64,000 nt of DNA from Algoriphagus faecimaris (lineage in GTDB: Bacteria; Bacteroidota; Bacteroidia; Cytophagales; Cyclobacteriaceae), in contig NZ_FNAC01000017.1 of assembly GCF_900101705.1 (NCBI RefSeq), forward strand, positions 22,473 through 86,472, written 5' to 3'. The translations under genes were made by a program, and so were the position numbers. Below the pieces are notes generated by a model. That model did not search any database. It was not told the DNA's origin and saw only the letters and a program-made list of their open reading frames with translations. Each line of letters starts with the position of its first letter. The stretch's first letter is position 1. Shown here in pieces: positions 45,501 through 54,429 of the stretch.

Positions 45501-46412
45501 TTAATTGAATCCTATCTCTGTGATTCCTTGGTGGCTGATTTTGATCGCTTCCATCGGGTCTAGGCCAAAGGTTTGATCTTGCTCCACTAAATAGTAAGCC
45601 ATTCCAGATTTATCTTTTTCGGCCAGAATTCTGGCAAAGTCAATATTTCCTGTTCCGACCGGAGCAAAATTTCCTTCATCATTCATGTCTTTGACATGCC
45701 AAGCCTTGAATCGACCCGGATATTTTTCGAAATAAGCCAAAGGGTCGGCACCTGCCTTAGTCACCCAGAATAAGTCCATCTGATAGTTGACGTGTGCAGG
45801 ATCGGTATTTTCTAGAATATAATCAGTCAAGATAGTTCCATCTTCCATAGGCTTAAATTCGAAGTCATGGTTGTGATACAGAAGTTTCAGTCCTGCTGCA
45901 GTACATTTTTCTCCAAGGGTCGTTAGGATATTGACGAGTTCTTCTTTGGTGCCTTTCATGCCCATACCGTCAGGACCGAAAGTGAACATTCCCATAGGGG
46001 GTACAGGAATTACAAAATATTCGAATCCTGCTGCTTTGGTAGCGGCGATTTGTTCGTCGGCATTTTCCAAGTTGACACCACCCATGTGTGTACTCTTTGG
46101 TGCTAGTCCTAGGGACTCCAGGTAGGATTTGAATTCAGCAGGCTCCATGCCATAAAACTGACCATCAGCATAGCCTGCGGCCTCGACATAGGCATAGCCT
46201 GCATCGGCCACTTTCTGAAGTGTGGCTTTGGGGTCCTCGGCCATAGCATCTCTTACCGTGTAAAGTGCTAGTCCGCCTAGTCTTTCGGGTTCTTGATTCT
46301 CTGTCACTTCTGTTTCGCTGTTTTCTTCATTGGAACTGGAGGAACCGCAAGCGGCCACTCCTAAACTAATTGTCATAGCTAAAGCTAAATTCCAAATGCT
46401 TGATTTTTTCAT
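45501..46412 (-). CDS. Sugar phosphate isomerase/epimerase-type lipoprotein
   Basis: The protein has 303 residues from ATG 46412, the start that gives the lipoprotein signal (SIWNLALAMTISLGVAAC). An acidic Ser/Glu linker follows, then an AP-endonuclease-2-like TIM barrel with LALYTVRDAM, VEAAGYADGQFYGM, LLYHNHDFEFKPM, VNYQMDLFWVTKAG and KAWHVKDMND, where His, Glu and Asp residues would bind the metal. Such exported members are common in Bacteroidota and are linked to sugar or inositol-type substrates. No pathway partner is adjacent. Confidence 0.92.
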   Translation of the reverse strand: MKKSSIWNLALAMTISLGVAACGSSSSNEENSETEVTENQEPERLGGLALYTVRDAMAEDPKATLQKVADAGYAYVEAAGYADGQFYGMEPAEFKSYLESLGLAPKSTHMGGVNLENADEQIAATKAAGFEYFVIPVPPMGMFTFGPDGMGMKGTKEELVNILTTLGEKCTAAGLKLLYHNHDFEFKPMEDGTILTDYILENTDPAHVNYQMDLFWVTKAGADPLAYFEKYPGRFKAWHVKDMNDEGNFAPVGTGNIDFARILAEKDKSGMAYYLVEQDQTFGLDPMEAIKISHQGITEIGFN

Positions 46413-46553
46413 GTGCTTTTTATTTGAGTTGTAAAGGCTGCACCTCACTAAGGAAAGTCAGGTGCTCGATTTCTTATAGGTTTGGGTGTTTGGAATTCGA
46501 AAGATATTGAAAATGGCTGAATTATGCAGATTAGATTTTACCCATGACCTGTA

Positions 46554-47798
46554 TCACTTAAATCCAAAAACCAAAGGAAAGACAAATACCACAATCATCG
46601 TCCATATCAAATAAACAGGAAGGTAACGGACGACCACCAAACCTACTTCTTGGATTGATTTGTCTTTTCGGAGTGTGGTAATCAGTCCCCGGCAAACCCA
46701 TAGCAAATGAATCAACATCAGGACATTTATACCCAAGACTGCGAGTCGGTTGGGAGTAAGGCCGTATTCGCTGATTCGAAAAGCTATGGCGGATAGCGCC
46801 ACCAGATTGACAATGACTGTAGCGAGGGAGAGGAGGATCAATACCCATTTGGACATCTTGGAGTTTGACTCCTGACTGGATTCTGCTACCGAGAAGAATA
46901 TCAAAGCTAAAACTCCTATCAGAAGCAGGTTAAAGAGCAGTAAAAATTCCCGGTCATTGTAGGGATCTTTACCCGCGTAGACTATGGCTCCTAGGTAGAA
47001 GAAAAGCATAATCAGCACTAGTGGAGCAAAGATTTTGGCAATGATGGGTGGGACTTTATTTACCAACTGCGGATTGGTTTGGGTGAGGTGCGTCGCAATA
47101 AGCGGAGCTGCCACCAAGCCAAAAAGCCCGATATTTTCAAAGTAAAATTCACCAATATCCAGCCCGATCAGATTAAATAAACCGATCGTGATCCCTGATA
47201 GTAGCATTCCGGCCAGTCCAAGTACAGCACCCATGATGACAGCATCACCATTGAAGTTTAGGAATTCCAATCTCTTCAGTAGGTTTTTAGGCTGTGCCTC
47301 CCCAAAGACAAATCCCAAAACCCCCCATAGGAGCAAGGGTAAATGGATACAGGCCAATAGCAAAGTGTCACTTTGATTGTTTTCGGGGAGCAAGTTGATG
47401 TAGAAAATCGAACCCATTAGAACCAATCCCGGTAACCAAAGTGATGTGGGGGAAAGCTCTTTTTTCCACACAAAATAAAGAGACACAAAGGGAAAGACCA
47501 GAAAGCTCAGATTTCGGGGATAGAAAAATTCCTCATTCCAGTTGAAGAAATCAGGTGATTTTGCTATCAGCCAGGCGACAGATGCTGCGATCAAAATAAA
47601 TGCCCATGCCTTGGAATTTCCCCATTCTCTGGATTCAGCGGCAAAATTGAGCCGGGCATTCCAGAATTCCACCGTAGGTGTGTCCTGGATTTGCGGATAG
47701 AGTTCCTGGAAGGCAATTTTGAATTCCGATTTATTTTTCCGGTAAAGTTTTTCCAATTCCTCCGCTTGGTGGAGATTGGAGAGGATTTGCTCTTTCAT
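46554..47798 (-). CDS. Polytopic membrane protein, DUF4153-like
   Basis: The protein has 414 residues. A soluble N-terminal part (about 1-60, EQILSNLHQAEELEKLYRKN) precedes about ten membrane helices, for example WAFILIAASVAWLIA, FLVFPFVSLYFVW and VRYLPVYLIWTMIVVFVFPL. I place it tentatively in the DUF4153 group by layout. It is the last gene of a minus-strand cluster: it starts 33 bp after a small membrane protein gene, downstream of one of the two operators described at 48190 and 49142. Confidence 0.75.
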   Translation of the reverse strand: MKEQILSNLHQAEELEKLYRKNKSEFKIAFQELYPQIQDTPTVEFWNARLNFAAESREWGNSKAWAFILIAASVAWLIAKSPDFFNWNEEFFYPRNLSFLVFPFVSLYFVWKKELSPTSLWLPGLVLMGSIFYINLLPENNQSDTLLLACIHLPLLLWGVLGFVFGEAQPKNLLKRLEFLNFNGDAVIMGAVLGLAGMLLSGITIGLFNLIGLDIGEFYFENIGLFGLVAAPLIATHLTQTNPQLVNKVPPIIAKIFAPLVLIMLFFYLGAIVYAGKDPYNDREFLLLFNLLLIGVLALIFFSVAESSQESNSKMSKWVLILLSLATVIVNLVALSAIAFRISEYGLTPNRLAVLGINVLMLIHLLWVCRGLITTLRKDKSIQEVGLVVVRYLPVYLIWTMIVVFVFPLVFGFK

Positions 47799-47830
47799 AT
47801 ACTATGGGGGTTAAGGGGTCAATATTTTTA

Positions 47831-48157
47831 TTAATTCCAATGTCCAGTTACTGCAAATGCCATCACCGCGCTCATCCAAATTGCTACAAAATAGAGAAGA
47901 GTACTGAAAATGACTGCGATGAGTTTTTGATTGCCTTTGGGAAACCACTTAAATCCCATCAGGTAAAAGAACATTCCACCTGCTGACCCGCCTAAGGGGA
48001 TTATGATTAGCGGGTAATACATCCAGGATTCGAAGAGATCTTTTTTGGTCAAGATGACAAAGAGCAACCATGCCAAAGGCAAACTCGCTCCCAGCATCGC
48101 TGGTAAAAACAACTCCTTGGGATGGAATGGGAAGAATGAGGGGGGTTGATTTTTCAT
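47831..48157 (-). CDS. Small membrane protein, about three helices
   Basis: The protein has 108 residues. The N-terminus is Pro/Phe rich (MKNQPPSFFPFHPKELFLP), followed by helices MLGASLPLAWLLFVIL, WMYYPLIIIPLGGSAGGMFFYLMG and LIAVIFSTLLYFVAIWMSAVMAF. The family is not recognised. It is the first gene after the operator at 48190-48212, which lies 33 bp upstream of its start, and is followed by the DUF4153-like gene. Confidence 0.78.
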   Translation of the reverse strand: MKNQPPSFFPFHPKELFLPAMLGASLPLAWLLFVILTKKDLFESWMYYPLIIIPLGGSAGGMFFYLMGFKWFPKGNQKLIAVIFSTLLYFVAIWMSAVMAFAVTGHWN

Positions 48158-48189
48158 TTTGTTTTAAGTTTAGTTCAATATTTATTTTG

Positions 48190-48212
48190 AAAGTACTTTG
48201 TAAATCAAAGTC
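48190..48212. promoter_or_regulatory. Operator copy 1 (ACTTTG-N5-CAAAGT)
   Basis: The sequence AAAGTACTTTG-TAAAT-CAAAGTC contains a perfect 6-5-6 inverted repeat and an overlapping palindrome AAAGTACTTT. An almost identical 23-bp site lies at 49142-49164. It sits upstream of the small membrane protein gene and just after the HTH regulator gene, and is the likely binding site of that regulator (inference). Confidence 0.65.
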
Positions 48213-48227
48213 AATGGATAAATTTTT

Positions 48228-48521
48228 TTAAGTTTTATTTTCGTTGATTAAATTTTCGAGGAAATCGAGATGGGATTGGAAGGCTTTTTTTCCAGTAGCG
48301 GTGGCAGAGTAATTGGTCAGAGGTTTTCTTCCTGCAAAGCTTTTTTTGACATGGATATAGTCGGCTTTTTCCAGATGTCTTAGATGAGAAGCGAGGTTGC
48401 CATCTGTGACTTCGAGGATTTCTTTGAAGGAAATGAAATCATATTGCTCATTGACCATCAGGATGGACATGATGCGCAGTCGGATGACGTTTTCAAATGC
48501 CTTGTCGTAGTTTCCCCTCAC
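48228..48521 (-). CDS. Winged-helix transcriptional regulator (HTH_34 type)
   Basis: The protein has 97 residues and is a compact MarR/ArsR-like winged helix: RLRIMSILMVNEQYDFISFKEILEVTDGNLASHLRHLEK with the recognition helix around DGNLASHLRHLEKA, and a wing KSFAGRKPLTNYSATATGKKAF. There is no ligand or metal domain. It starts 1 bp after the stop of the upstream membrane-protein gene, so the two are coupled. In Bacteroidota this family usually sits with small membrane proteins, as here. Matching palindromes before the first gene and after this one suggest autoregulation. Confidence 0.92.
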   Translation of the reverse strand: MRGNYDKAFENVIRLRIMSILMVNEQYDFISFKEILEVTDGNLASHLRHLEKADYIHVKKSFAGRKPLTNYSATATGKKAFQSHLDFLENLINENKT

Positions 48522-48522
48522 C

Positions 48523-49137
48523 TTATCGATCGTATCGGTAATACATCATGGAGCCATAGATCACATGAAGGACTCCAAATCCCAGCGCCCAACATAGCAA
48601 GCCATAACCCGGAAAGAATGCGGCTAGAATTCCTAATATCAACTGACCTATTCCCAGATTTCGGATTTCTCCCAAGGTAAAATGAGAAGCGCTAATCAAT
48701 CCCAAACCATAAAAAACCAAGGTGGCCGGTGCAATCAGCTGATAGGTACTCTCATGGATCAAAGCAAAGGAAAACAAGCCCCCTGCCACTACAGGGATAA
48801 ACAAGGCAAGTAGGAAGCGCTTGCTAGCAGGAGACCAGAATTTCTCGGCCTTTCGTTGACTTTTGCTTTGACTCAGTAGATAGGCAGATCCAATGGCCAA
48901 GAGCAAGACAAGCAGGGCAACAGCCAATAAATTGGTTTGCAACTCTGCCGGGGAACTGGGCTCAAATTCCGCTCCATAGGTGGTGGAGGGAAAGTAAATC
49001 CAGTACCATGCGATTCCGGCGCCGATAAAGGCATAAATACCCGCCAAAATTCCAGCTAGCCCACTCAAGGACAGGAATCGGGTGCTTCGTTCCATCATGG
49101 ATTTGATTTCTGCTAATTCTTGTTCTGGTTTCCTCAT
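48523..49137 (-). CDS. Polytopic membrane protein coupled to the HTH regulator
   Basis: The protein has 204 residues. A cytoplasmic N-terminal helix (KPEQELAEIKSMMERSTRFL) precedes about five to six membrane segments, including LAGILAGIYAFIGAGIAWYW, LLAVALLVLLLAIGSAYLL, FLLALFIPVVAGGLFSFAL and LILGILAAFFPGYGLLCWAL. The family is unnamed to me. It is the first gene of the cluster; its start lies 5 bp from the operator at 49142-49164 and its stop 1 bp from the regulator start. Confidence 0.82.
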   Translation of the reverse strand: MRKPEQELAEIKSMMERSTRFLSLSGLAGILAGIYAFIGAGIAWYWIYFPSTTYGAEFEPSSPAELQTNLLAVALLVLLLAIGSAYLLSQSKSQRKAEKFWSPASKRFLLALFIPVVAGGLFSFALIHESTYQLIAPATLVFYGLGLISASHFTLGEIRNLGIGQLILGILAAFFPGYGLLCWALGFGVLHVIYGSMMYYRYDR

Positions 49138-49141
49138 TTTA

Positions 49142-49164
49142 AAAGTACTTTGAATAACAAAGTA
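49142..49164. promoter_or_regulatory. Operator copy 2 (ACTTTG-N5-CAAAGT)
   Basis: The sequence AAAGTACTTTG-AATAA-CAAAGTA shares all the palindromic positions with the copy at 48190-48212, while the 5-bp spacer differs. It directly precedes the start codon of the first cluster gene, where a bound protein would block transcription or initiation. Confidence 0.68.
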
Positions 49165-49322
49165 AATTAGAATTTTGAAATCTTACCATCCCTAGGGGAA
49201 ATTTTTCTGATTTTTTTTCAAAAAGTAAAAAAGCATCGTAAGAAAGCCTGATTTAAGGCAAATGCCGTATGGCGGTTTTGGGATGTGGCTGTTTCCTTTG
49301 AGGTGAATTAAATGAAAGAGTT

Positions 49323-49979
49323 ATGAAGAGATTATTTTACCTTTTTACCTTAATAATGTTGATGGTAGGCTTGTGTGTTTCCTGCACGGATAGTGAAGAT
49401 ATGGATCCGGATGATCCACAGATTACCAACGATTTGGATTTCCCGTTTACACTATCGGGAGATGAAAGCCGATATGTGATGGAAATAGACGGGGTAGAAG
49501 TGAGCAATAATGCAGAAATCCTCAATACACTCAATGTTGACAAATCTATTTCGGTAAATCTTTGGGGACCTCAAAATGATTTCAATTTTGGCTCTTTTTA
49601 TTGGATCCCTTTAGGCACGGGTACTTACGAAACCGGACATGATTTGGGGCCGGGTAACGGATCCAATGGCAATAATATTTTCATGAATGCATTCGTGAAA
49701 AAGGATGGTACAAAGCACTATGCTTATTCCTCGCATGAGTACGGTTTTTTGGAGGATAGACGTATTCCGGGTTCATCCTGCACGGTCAAAATTATCACTT
49801 TCGAAGGAGGTCAAACGACTTATTCCTTTATGAATGGTACGTATAGCCAATTTATAGGAACAGTGGAGGGACAGTTTGCCGGCACCTTCAAAACTCCCGA
49901 AGGTCAAGAAATCAAAGTGACCAAAGGGCAATTTAGAATTGTTCAAGAGTTGCCTCCGGGAGCAGTCGTAGTGGATTAA
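49323..49979 (+). CDS. Lipoprotein of unknown function
   Basis: The protein has 218 residues with a lipoprotein signal (FTLIMLMVGLCVSC, then TDSEDMDPDDPQ), the acidic stretch after Cys typical of surface-exposed Bacteroidota lipoproteins. The mature domain is beta-rich (SGDESRYVMEIDGVEVSNNA, YWIPLGTGTYETG, FNGTYSQFIGTVEGQFAGTF-like strands) and ends in PPGAVVVD. I do not recognise the family. It is monocistronic with a terminator hairpin. Confidence 0.82.
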   Translation: MKRLFYLFTLIMLMVGLCVSCTDSEDMDPDDPQITNDLDFPFTLSGDESRYVMEIDGVEVSNNAEILNTLNVDKSISVNLWGPQNDFNFGSFYWIPLGTGTYETGHDLGPGNGSNGNNIFMNAFVKKDGTKHYAYSSHEYGFLEDRRIPGSSCTVKIITFEGGQTTYSFMNGTYSQFIGTVEGQFAGTFKTPEGQEIKVTKGQFRIVQELPPGAVVVD

Positions 49980-49990
49980 TCAAAATATTT

Positions 49991-50025
49991 AGGGCTTTTC
50001 TACTATGGAAAGCCCTTACTTTTTC
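49991..50025 (+). terminator. Terminator after the 49323 lipoprotein gene
   Basis: AGGGCTTT pairs with AAAGCCCT around a ten-base loop, followed by TACTTTTT. It overlaps the 3' end of the convergent DUF4260 gene. Confidence 0.75.
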
Positions 50026-50369
50026 CCTATTTCCCCGAGATGGGTGAATTTAAAGCCTTTTTCATATTTCAATCCATAGCCTAGCATTCGGTCTAAGGCA
50101 GTATGAGAAAATAGAATAACCCCAGCCACCTCTGCAATTTGGGATTCCAATAAAAAACCAAAGCCAAAAACCAGCATTGCAATCCCGCGATGATGGAAAA
50201 CATTGTACACCCAAGCTCCAATTTTCTCACCTGCCATATAACCCAGCATTCCGATATCCGGAAGGAAAAACAATCCGGCAAACCACCACCAAGATAGTTC
50301 GGTCAAATAAAAAGCATAGCTGCCTAGTAGTAAGAGGGCTAGTTCTTCGATGCGGAGTAGATTTTTCAT
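50016..50369 (-). CDS. DUF4260 family membrane protein
   Basis: The protein has 117 residues. It has hydrophobic helices around LALLLLGSYAFYLT, WWWFAGLFFLPDIGMLGYMA and GIAMLVFGFGFLLESQIA, with the family-typical pieces NVFHHRGIA and FSHTALDRMLGYGLKY. DUF4260 is a small integral membrane family without assigned function. The Asp, His and Arg residues in the helices are conserved by recollection. It stands alone. Confidence 0.88.
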   Translation of the reverse strand: MKNLLRIEELALLLLGSYAFYLTELSWWWFAGLFFLPDIGMLGYMAGEKIGAWVYNVFHHRGIAMLVFGFGFLLESQIAEVAGVILFSHTALDRMLGYGLKYEKGFKFTHLGEIGKK

Positions 50370-50409
50370 CTTTAGGAGAAGTAAAGCAGTAAACTTACAA
50401 TTTTAACTA

Positions 50410-50442
50410 AGACCTGTCAGGTTTTCAAAATCTGACAGGTCT
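50410..50442. repeat. Long inverted repeat (AGACCTGTCAG... / ...CTGACAGGTCT)
   Basis: Arms of 11 bp flank a short AT-rich centre GTTTTCAAAAT that can pair in part. The sequence is of a type that recurs in many Bacteroidota intergenic regions (recollection). No T-run follows on either side. Confidence 0.6.
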
Positions 50443-50460
50443 AGCTTGATTCTTAAAGTA

Positions 50461-50490
50461 AAAACGCCATCCTTTTGGGATAGCGTTTGA
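50461..50490 (-). terminator. Terminator after the 50512 esterase gene
   Basis: AAACGCCATCC pairs with GGGATAGCGTTT with one bulge around a four- to five-base loop. The minus strand ends in TTTTT. Confidence 0.75.
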
Positions 50491-50511
50491 TCGATTTGAA
50501 GTTGGTGATGT

Positions 50512-51705
50512 TTATTGGAAAAGCTGCGGAGCAAATTGACTTAAATACACACGCCAGTTTCTCCAGGTGTGCCCACCTTCGCTTTCGACATACTCATAGG
50601 GCATGTTCATCTCATCTAATTTTGCTCTGAATTCTGTATTGGCATCATAAAGGAAATCCGTTTTCCCAATTGCGATCCAATATAATTCGTAGCCATTGTC
50701 CATTTGAGTTTGGAGGGTCTCGTCGAAGTTGCTGTACACTTTGCCGGTGGCATCTTCTCGTGGCATAATGGCTGCGGAGAAAAGTCCGATATAATCAAAG
50801 GTATTCGGATAATATCGGGAAATGTGAAGCGTATGGTATCCACCCATGGACAGCCCGGCAATAGCTCGATTGCTTTTGTCAGCCTTGACTCTGTAATTGT
50901 TTTCTACGAAGGAGATAATGTCCTCAAAAGCGCCCTCATAGGTGCCATCCATGGTTTTTGGAACCATAAAGGTCGGTTTGTAGAAGTTTTTGCTTCCTTC
51001 ACCCGGTGCTCCATCCTGGATGACATTGCCATTGGGCATGACCACGATCATAGGCTTGGCTTTTCCTTGAGCAATCAGATTGTCTAAAATCTGAGCTGTA
51101 CGGCCTAGATTAATCCAAGCCTCCTCATCTCCTCCCGCTCCATGAAGTAAGTAGAGTACAGGGTAAGTTTCAGCAGATTTTTCATATCCCGGAGGCGTAT
51201 AGATGGTGATTCTACGATCCATACCCAGTCCGGGAGAATCGTACCATCTGCGAGTCACAGATCCATGAGGGATATCATTGGTCATAAACAAGTCGGCATG
51301 AGCTCCTCCCACGATGAAGATATTGGTAGCAGTTGCCACATCACGGATCAAGAAGGGATTATTGGGATCGGTAGCTTTGAAGCCATCGACTAGGAAAGCG
51401 TAATTGTATAGCTCAGGGTCCAAGGTGCTGGTGGTCAGAGACCAGACACCGTTTTCGTCTTTAGTCAGTTTTGCTTTGCCCGGTCCGTCCATGGGGCCGC
51501 GGGGAGTTTCTACTTTGACTGTAGGGAGAAAATCTCCAGTCACTTCTACTAGGTCTGCGTCAGGAGCAAAAAGACGAAAAGTGACCGTCTTGTCTTCATG
51601 GATTTCTGGAGAAATCAGTTGCTGCGCATTAAATAGCGCTTCCTGTGCTAAAATCGGAAGGCTAACTACCAGCACAAGGGCTAATAAGAATAGTTGTTTT
51701 TTCAT
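50512..51705 (-). CDS. Exported CE1-type esterase with N-terminal E-set domain
   Basis: The protein has 397 residues with a signal peptide ending LPILAQ. Residues about 25-125 form an early-set/CBM48-like domain (VTFRLFAPDADLVEVTGDF, ELYNYAFLVDGFKATDPNNP). The esterase domain has YPVLYLLHGAGGDEEAW, the nucleophile Ser in AGLSMGGYHTLH, and the catalytic His in EGGHTWRNWRVYL. This two-domain layout is found in feruloyl/acetyl-xylan esterase relatives that act on plant or algal polysaccharide esters. It lies 86 bp after another exported esterase gene, likely in one operon. Confidence 0.93.
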   Translation of the reverse strand: MKKQLFLLALVLVVSLPILAQEALFNAQQLISPEIHEDKTVTFRLFAPDADLVEVTGDFLPTVKVETPRGPMDGPGKAKLTKDENGVWSLTTSTLDPELYNYAFLVDGFKATDPNNPFLIRDVATATNIFIVGGAHADLFMTNDIPHGSVTRRWYDSPGLGMDRRITIYTPPGYEKSAETYPVLYLLHGAGGDEEAWINLGRTAQILDNLIAQGKAKPMIVVMPNGNVIQDGAPGEGSKNFYKPTFMVPKTMDGTYEGAFEDIISFVENNYRVKADKSNRAIAGLSMGGYHTLHISRYYPNTFDYIGLFSAAIMPREDATGKVYSNFDETLQTQMDNGYELYWIAIGKTDFLYDANTEFRAKLDEMNMPYEYVESEGGHTWRNWRVYLSQFAPQLFQ

Positions 51706-51791
51706 TAGGTATAGGTTCTATTGTTTCATTTTGGAAAAATAGAAAAAAGTAGGATCAAAACCTAGGGTTCACTAGTCGAGTGATCAGCAAA

Positions 51792-53627
51792 TCAATCCAT
51801 ATTTTTTTTGTCATAAATCCAGCCTTCCCTTTTGGATAGTCCTGGAGTAGAACCTGTGAAAAGCTTTGCTGCCTCCTTGTCTCCTTTGAGTTGCCACTGA
51901 TACCAATGGGTGGCTACCCAAGCAAACTCTCCTCCGAAAGATTCTCCATAAGTACCGCCATGTCCCACGTCCAAGTTTCCTACAAAAATGGGTACATGGT
52001 CAATTCGATCAAAATCATCCATTCCATTGCCGTAAGCGATATCGGACTCTCCGCCCAGAAGATAGAGTGTGGGGGTATGGATTTTTGCAAGTTGATCCTT
52101 GGTGACTTGGGGCATTCCGGGCATGCCTCTTCCGGTGTCTTTCAATACTCCGCTATTGAACACGCCGATTGTGGTGATTCTCGGGTCATGAGCCATTTCC
52201 AGTGTTTGCAATCCACCGCAAGACATACCGCTCAGGGCAATATTACCGGTATCAATCTTTTGATAGTAGAGGCTAGTGGGCTTTGAATTTTCTGCGATCG
52301 CCCAATCAATGGCATCCAATAGCTTTTGAGATTTGGAGCGCACATCAGTTTGCTTGGGCATCGTCCCGATGGCAAGGACCAAAAATCCATGAGAAGCCAC
52401 TTCATTAAGAAAATTGACATGCTCCCAAGGTGAATCATAACAGGCTCCGTTGCCCCAGGCGATAATGGGGAGCTTTTTGTTCTGATCAAATGGTGCAAGA
52501 TTCTGAGGTCTGAACACAGTATGGGTTGGGAGGCCAGATTCTTTGGTCATCACAGCAGGATATTCACCCGTTCCTCCATTTTCGACGATTTCTGATGTAG
52601 TCCCTGTTTCAAAAACTAAGTTTTCCGAGAAAAACGGAAGTGTCTTGGTTTTGATTCGTTCCGCAATTCGATTGAGATGATCACCTTCGTAGCTTTCATA
52701 AAAATGAGCAATTTGATAGCTGTCCAGTAATCCATGGAGCTTTTTGGTAGCTTGGCTGATTCCGACGTCTTGAAGCCCTGCGTCTATTCCGATCGCATTT
52801 AGTTTTTTGAGATTAAGAATGTATTGATCTACAAAATTAAGGGTCCGGTTGGCGATGATTTTATTGATTACCTCTTGTCGTGGCTCACCATTTTTTGCGG
52901 GTAAGTCCAGGTAAAGCGGTGGGTTTTGAGGGTTGGGTGAAAATGCTGCTGCCGTAGCCAAGGTTGCTATTTCAAAAAACGATGTCTGCTCCAATTGCTC
53001 CGGAGTCAGATTTTCGAGCTTTTTCATCAATTCAGGATCGGTATTGCTGCCTCCATCCATACAGCAGGGACTTAAGGCGTAAATGGATGAAAATACTTCG
53101 GGATATTTCATCCCTAAGCGCAAGGTACCGTATCCGCCCATGGAGTGTCCTGCCAAGCCCCGACTTTCCTTTTTGGGCAGGGTTCGGTAATTCGCGTCTA
53201 CATACTCCACCAATTCTTTGGCGACGAAGGTTTCCCAATCTCCAATCGTGGCTGAATTGGCATACATACTTCCCTTGAAGCGATTGTAGGCATTAGGCAT
53301 GACGACAATCATTTCCTTGGATAGCTCTTCTGCGATAGATTCTTCGATGACATCCTGCAGGTTGATCCAGTGATCTTCCCATCCAAACCACTGCGAATCG
53401 GTGTCCGTGAAGCCATGAAGCATGTAAAGGACCGGGAATCGCTGATCAGCACTTTTCTGATAGGTGGGGGGTAGATAAACGGTCACTTCCCGGTCTGCCG
53501 GGTCGCCGATGAGGTTGCCTTCGAGTGCTTTGCTGTGGATTTTGATCCGTTCTTTGCTTCCTTTTTGTGCATGGGCAAAAGTGAAACTCAACAGAAATAA
53601 GGCCGTCAGGAGAAAAAGCTTATTCAT
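51792..53627 (-). CDS. Exported double hydrolase: CE1-type esterase fused to a second alpha/beta-hydrolase
   Basis: The protein has 611 residues with a signal peptide ending FTFAHA. The first domain (about 25-290) is an esterase-D-like hydrolase with [32 protein letters not shown], the Ser in [13 protein letters not shown] and the His in [12 protein letters not shown]. The second (about 320-600) is another hydrolase of cutinase/dienelactone type with [16 protein letters not shown], the Ser in [15 protein letters not shown], the Asp in [11 protein letters not shown] and the His in VGHGGTYG. Both triads look complete, so this is a bifunctional enzyme rather than a decayed duplicate. The likely targets are polysaccharide or lipid esters. 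Confidence 0.9.
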   Translation of the reverse strand: MNKLFLLTALFLLSFTFAHAQKGSKERIKIHSKALEGNLIGDPADREVTVYLPPTYQKSADQRFPVLYMLHGFTDTDSQWFGWEDHWINLQDVIEESIAEELSKEMIVVMPNAYNRFKGSMYANSATIGDWETFVAKELVEYVDANYRTLPKKESRGLAGHSMGGYGTLRLGMKYPEVFSSIYALSPCCMDGGSNTDPELMKKLENLTPEQLEQTSFFEIATLATAAAFSPNPQNPPLYLDLPAKNGEPRQEVINKIIANRTLNFVDQYILNLKKLNAIGIDAGLQDVGISQATKKLHGLLDSYQIAHFYESYEGDHLNRIAERIKTKTLPFFSENLVFETGTTSEIVENGGTGEYPAVMTKESGLPTHTVFRPQNLAPFDQNKKLPIIAWGNGACYDSPWEHVNFLNEVASHGFLVLAIGTMPKQTDVRSKSQKLLDAIDWAIAENSKPTSLYYQKIDTGNIALSGMSCGGLQTLEMAHDPRITTIGVFNSGVLKDTGRGMPGMPQVTKDQLAKIHTPTLYLLGGESDIAYGNGMDDFDRIDHVPIFVGNLDVGHGGTYGESFGGEFAWVATHWYQWQLKGDKEAAKLFTGSTPGLSKREGWIYDKKNMD

Positions 53628-53763
53628 AGGTCTAATGGGTTTAGGTTTGCCTTAAAAATATGGGTTTTGCCGAATTTGTCCTATTGAAACAGGATGGTTT
53701 TGTGGGTCATTCCGGCCCATTAGCCAATTAATTTTTAAAAATAGGTGGAAAAGTAGCTGAAAT

Positions 53764-54246
53764 CTACCGGAGGAAATAGATCAGCGTCCCAAAAAGCCCA
53801 AGGAGCCCCAACAACCAAATGAGCCAGTAAGGTTTACGCTTGAGTGGGTTTTTGCCCCAAAAGACAATCGTCAGCTGCATCAAGAGTGGCCGGTTTTTGG
53901 ATATGAAATTATAGCCATGATTACTAAGCTGGCGAAATATTTTGGACCGCTGATACCAATTATGCCAAAAGGTGCTGGGCTCCTTGAAATAGGCAAAAGT
54001 TCGAAAAGCCGAGTCAGGTCCACTAAATACAGCACCGTCTTTTTCTATCAGTCGCGAGGCTCTTTTAAATTCTTTGAACGGAATGTCAGGGAAATTTTCA
54101 GCTACCTCCTGGAAAGTTTGGTATTCCAGTCCCCTCGTTTTACTTTTCCAAACCATGATCCAATACTTACAAAAACCACATTGTCCGTCCCAGATAAATA
54201 AATCTTCTTTGGGAGGAAATTGGGTTTTTGGGATAGTTTCAAACAT
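53764..54246 (-). CDS. DCC-family thiol-disulfide oxidoreductase-like protein (DUF393)
   Basis: The protein has 160 residues. The signature DGQCGFCKYWI gives the thioredoxin-like CxxC motif of the DCC family near residue 22. Then come TFQEVAENFPDIPF, LIEKDGAVFSGPDSAFRTF and a C-terminal membrane helix (YWLIWLLGLLGLFGTLIYFL). This membrane-tethered form is common. The redox partner is not known. It is monocistronic. Confidence 0.93.
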   Translation of the reverse strand: MFETIPKTQFPPKEDLFIWDGQCGFCKYWIMVWKSKTRGLEYQTFQEVAENFPDIPFKEFKRASRLIEKDGAVFSGPDSAFRTFAYFKEPSTFWHNWYQRSKIFRQLSNHGYNFISKNRPLLMQLTIVFWGKNPLKRKPYWLIWLLGLLGLFGTLIYFLR

Positions 54247-54429
54247 TGGTTTCGGTTTAGTGTGATATTCTAATATACTGAATAAAACCGAAGTGTTTTG
54301 GATTTGATCCGATGGAAGGAGGGATTCTTATTGGATAAAAATTGGATCTTTTTCTACTAGCAGCTTTTTTAGGCATGGTAAAAAGGCAGTTAATGTTGTG
54401 TGGTAAAAATTTAAGTATAACGGTCAAAA

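Noticed and set aside
46558..46848. Minus-strand 96-codon frame inside the DUF4153-like gene
   Set aside because: A shifted frame of a membrane-protein gene; the product is Pro/Arg-rich without recognisable features.
52232..52498. Minus-strand frame inside the double-hydrolase gene
   Set aside because: It lies in another frame of a gene with two intact active sites; no promoter or family match.
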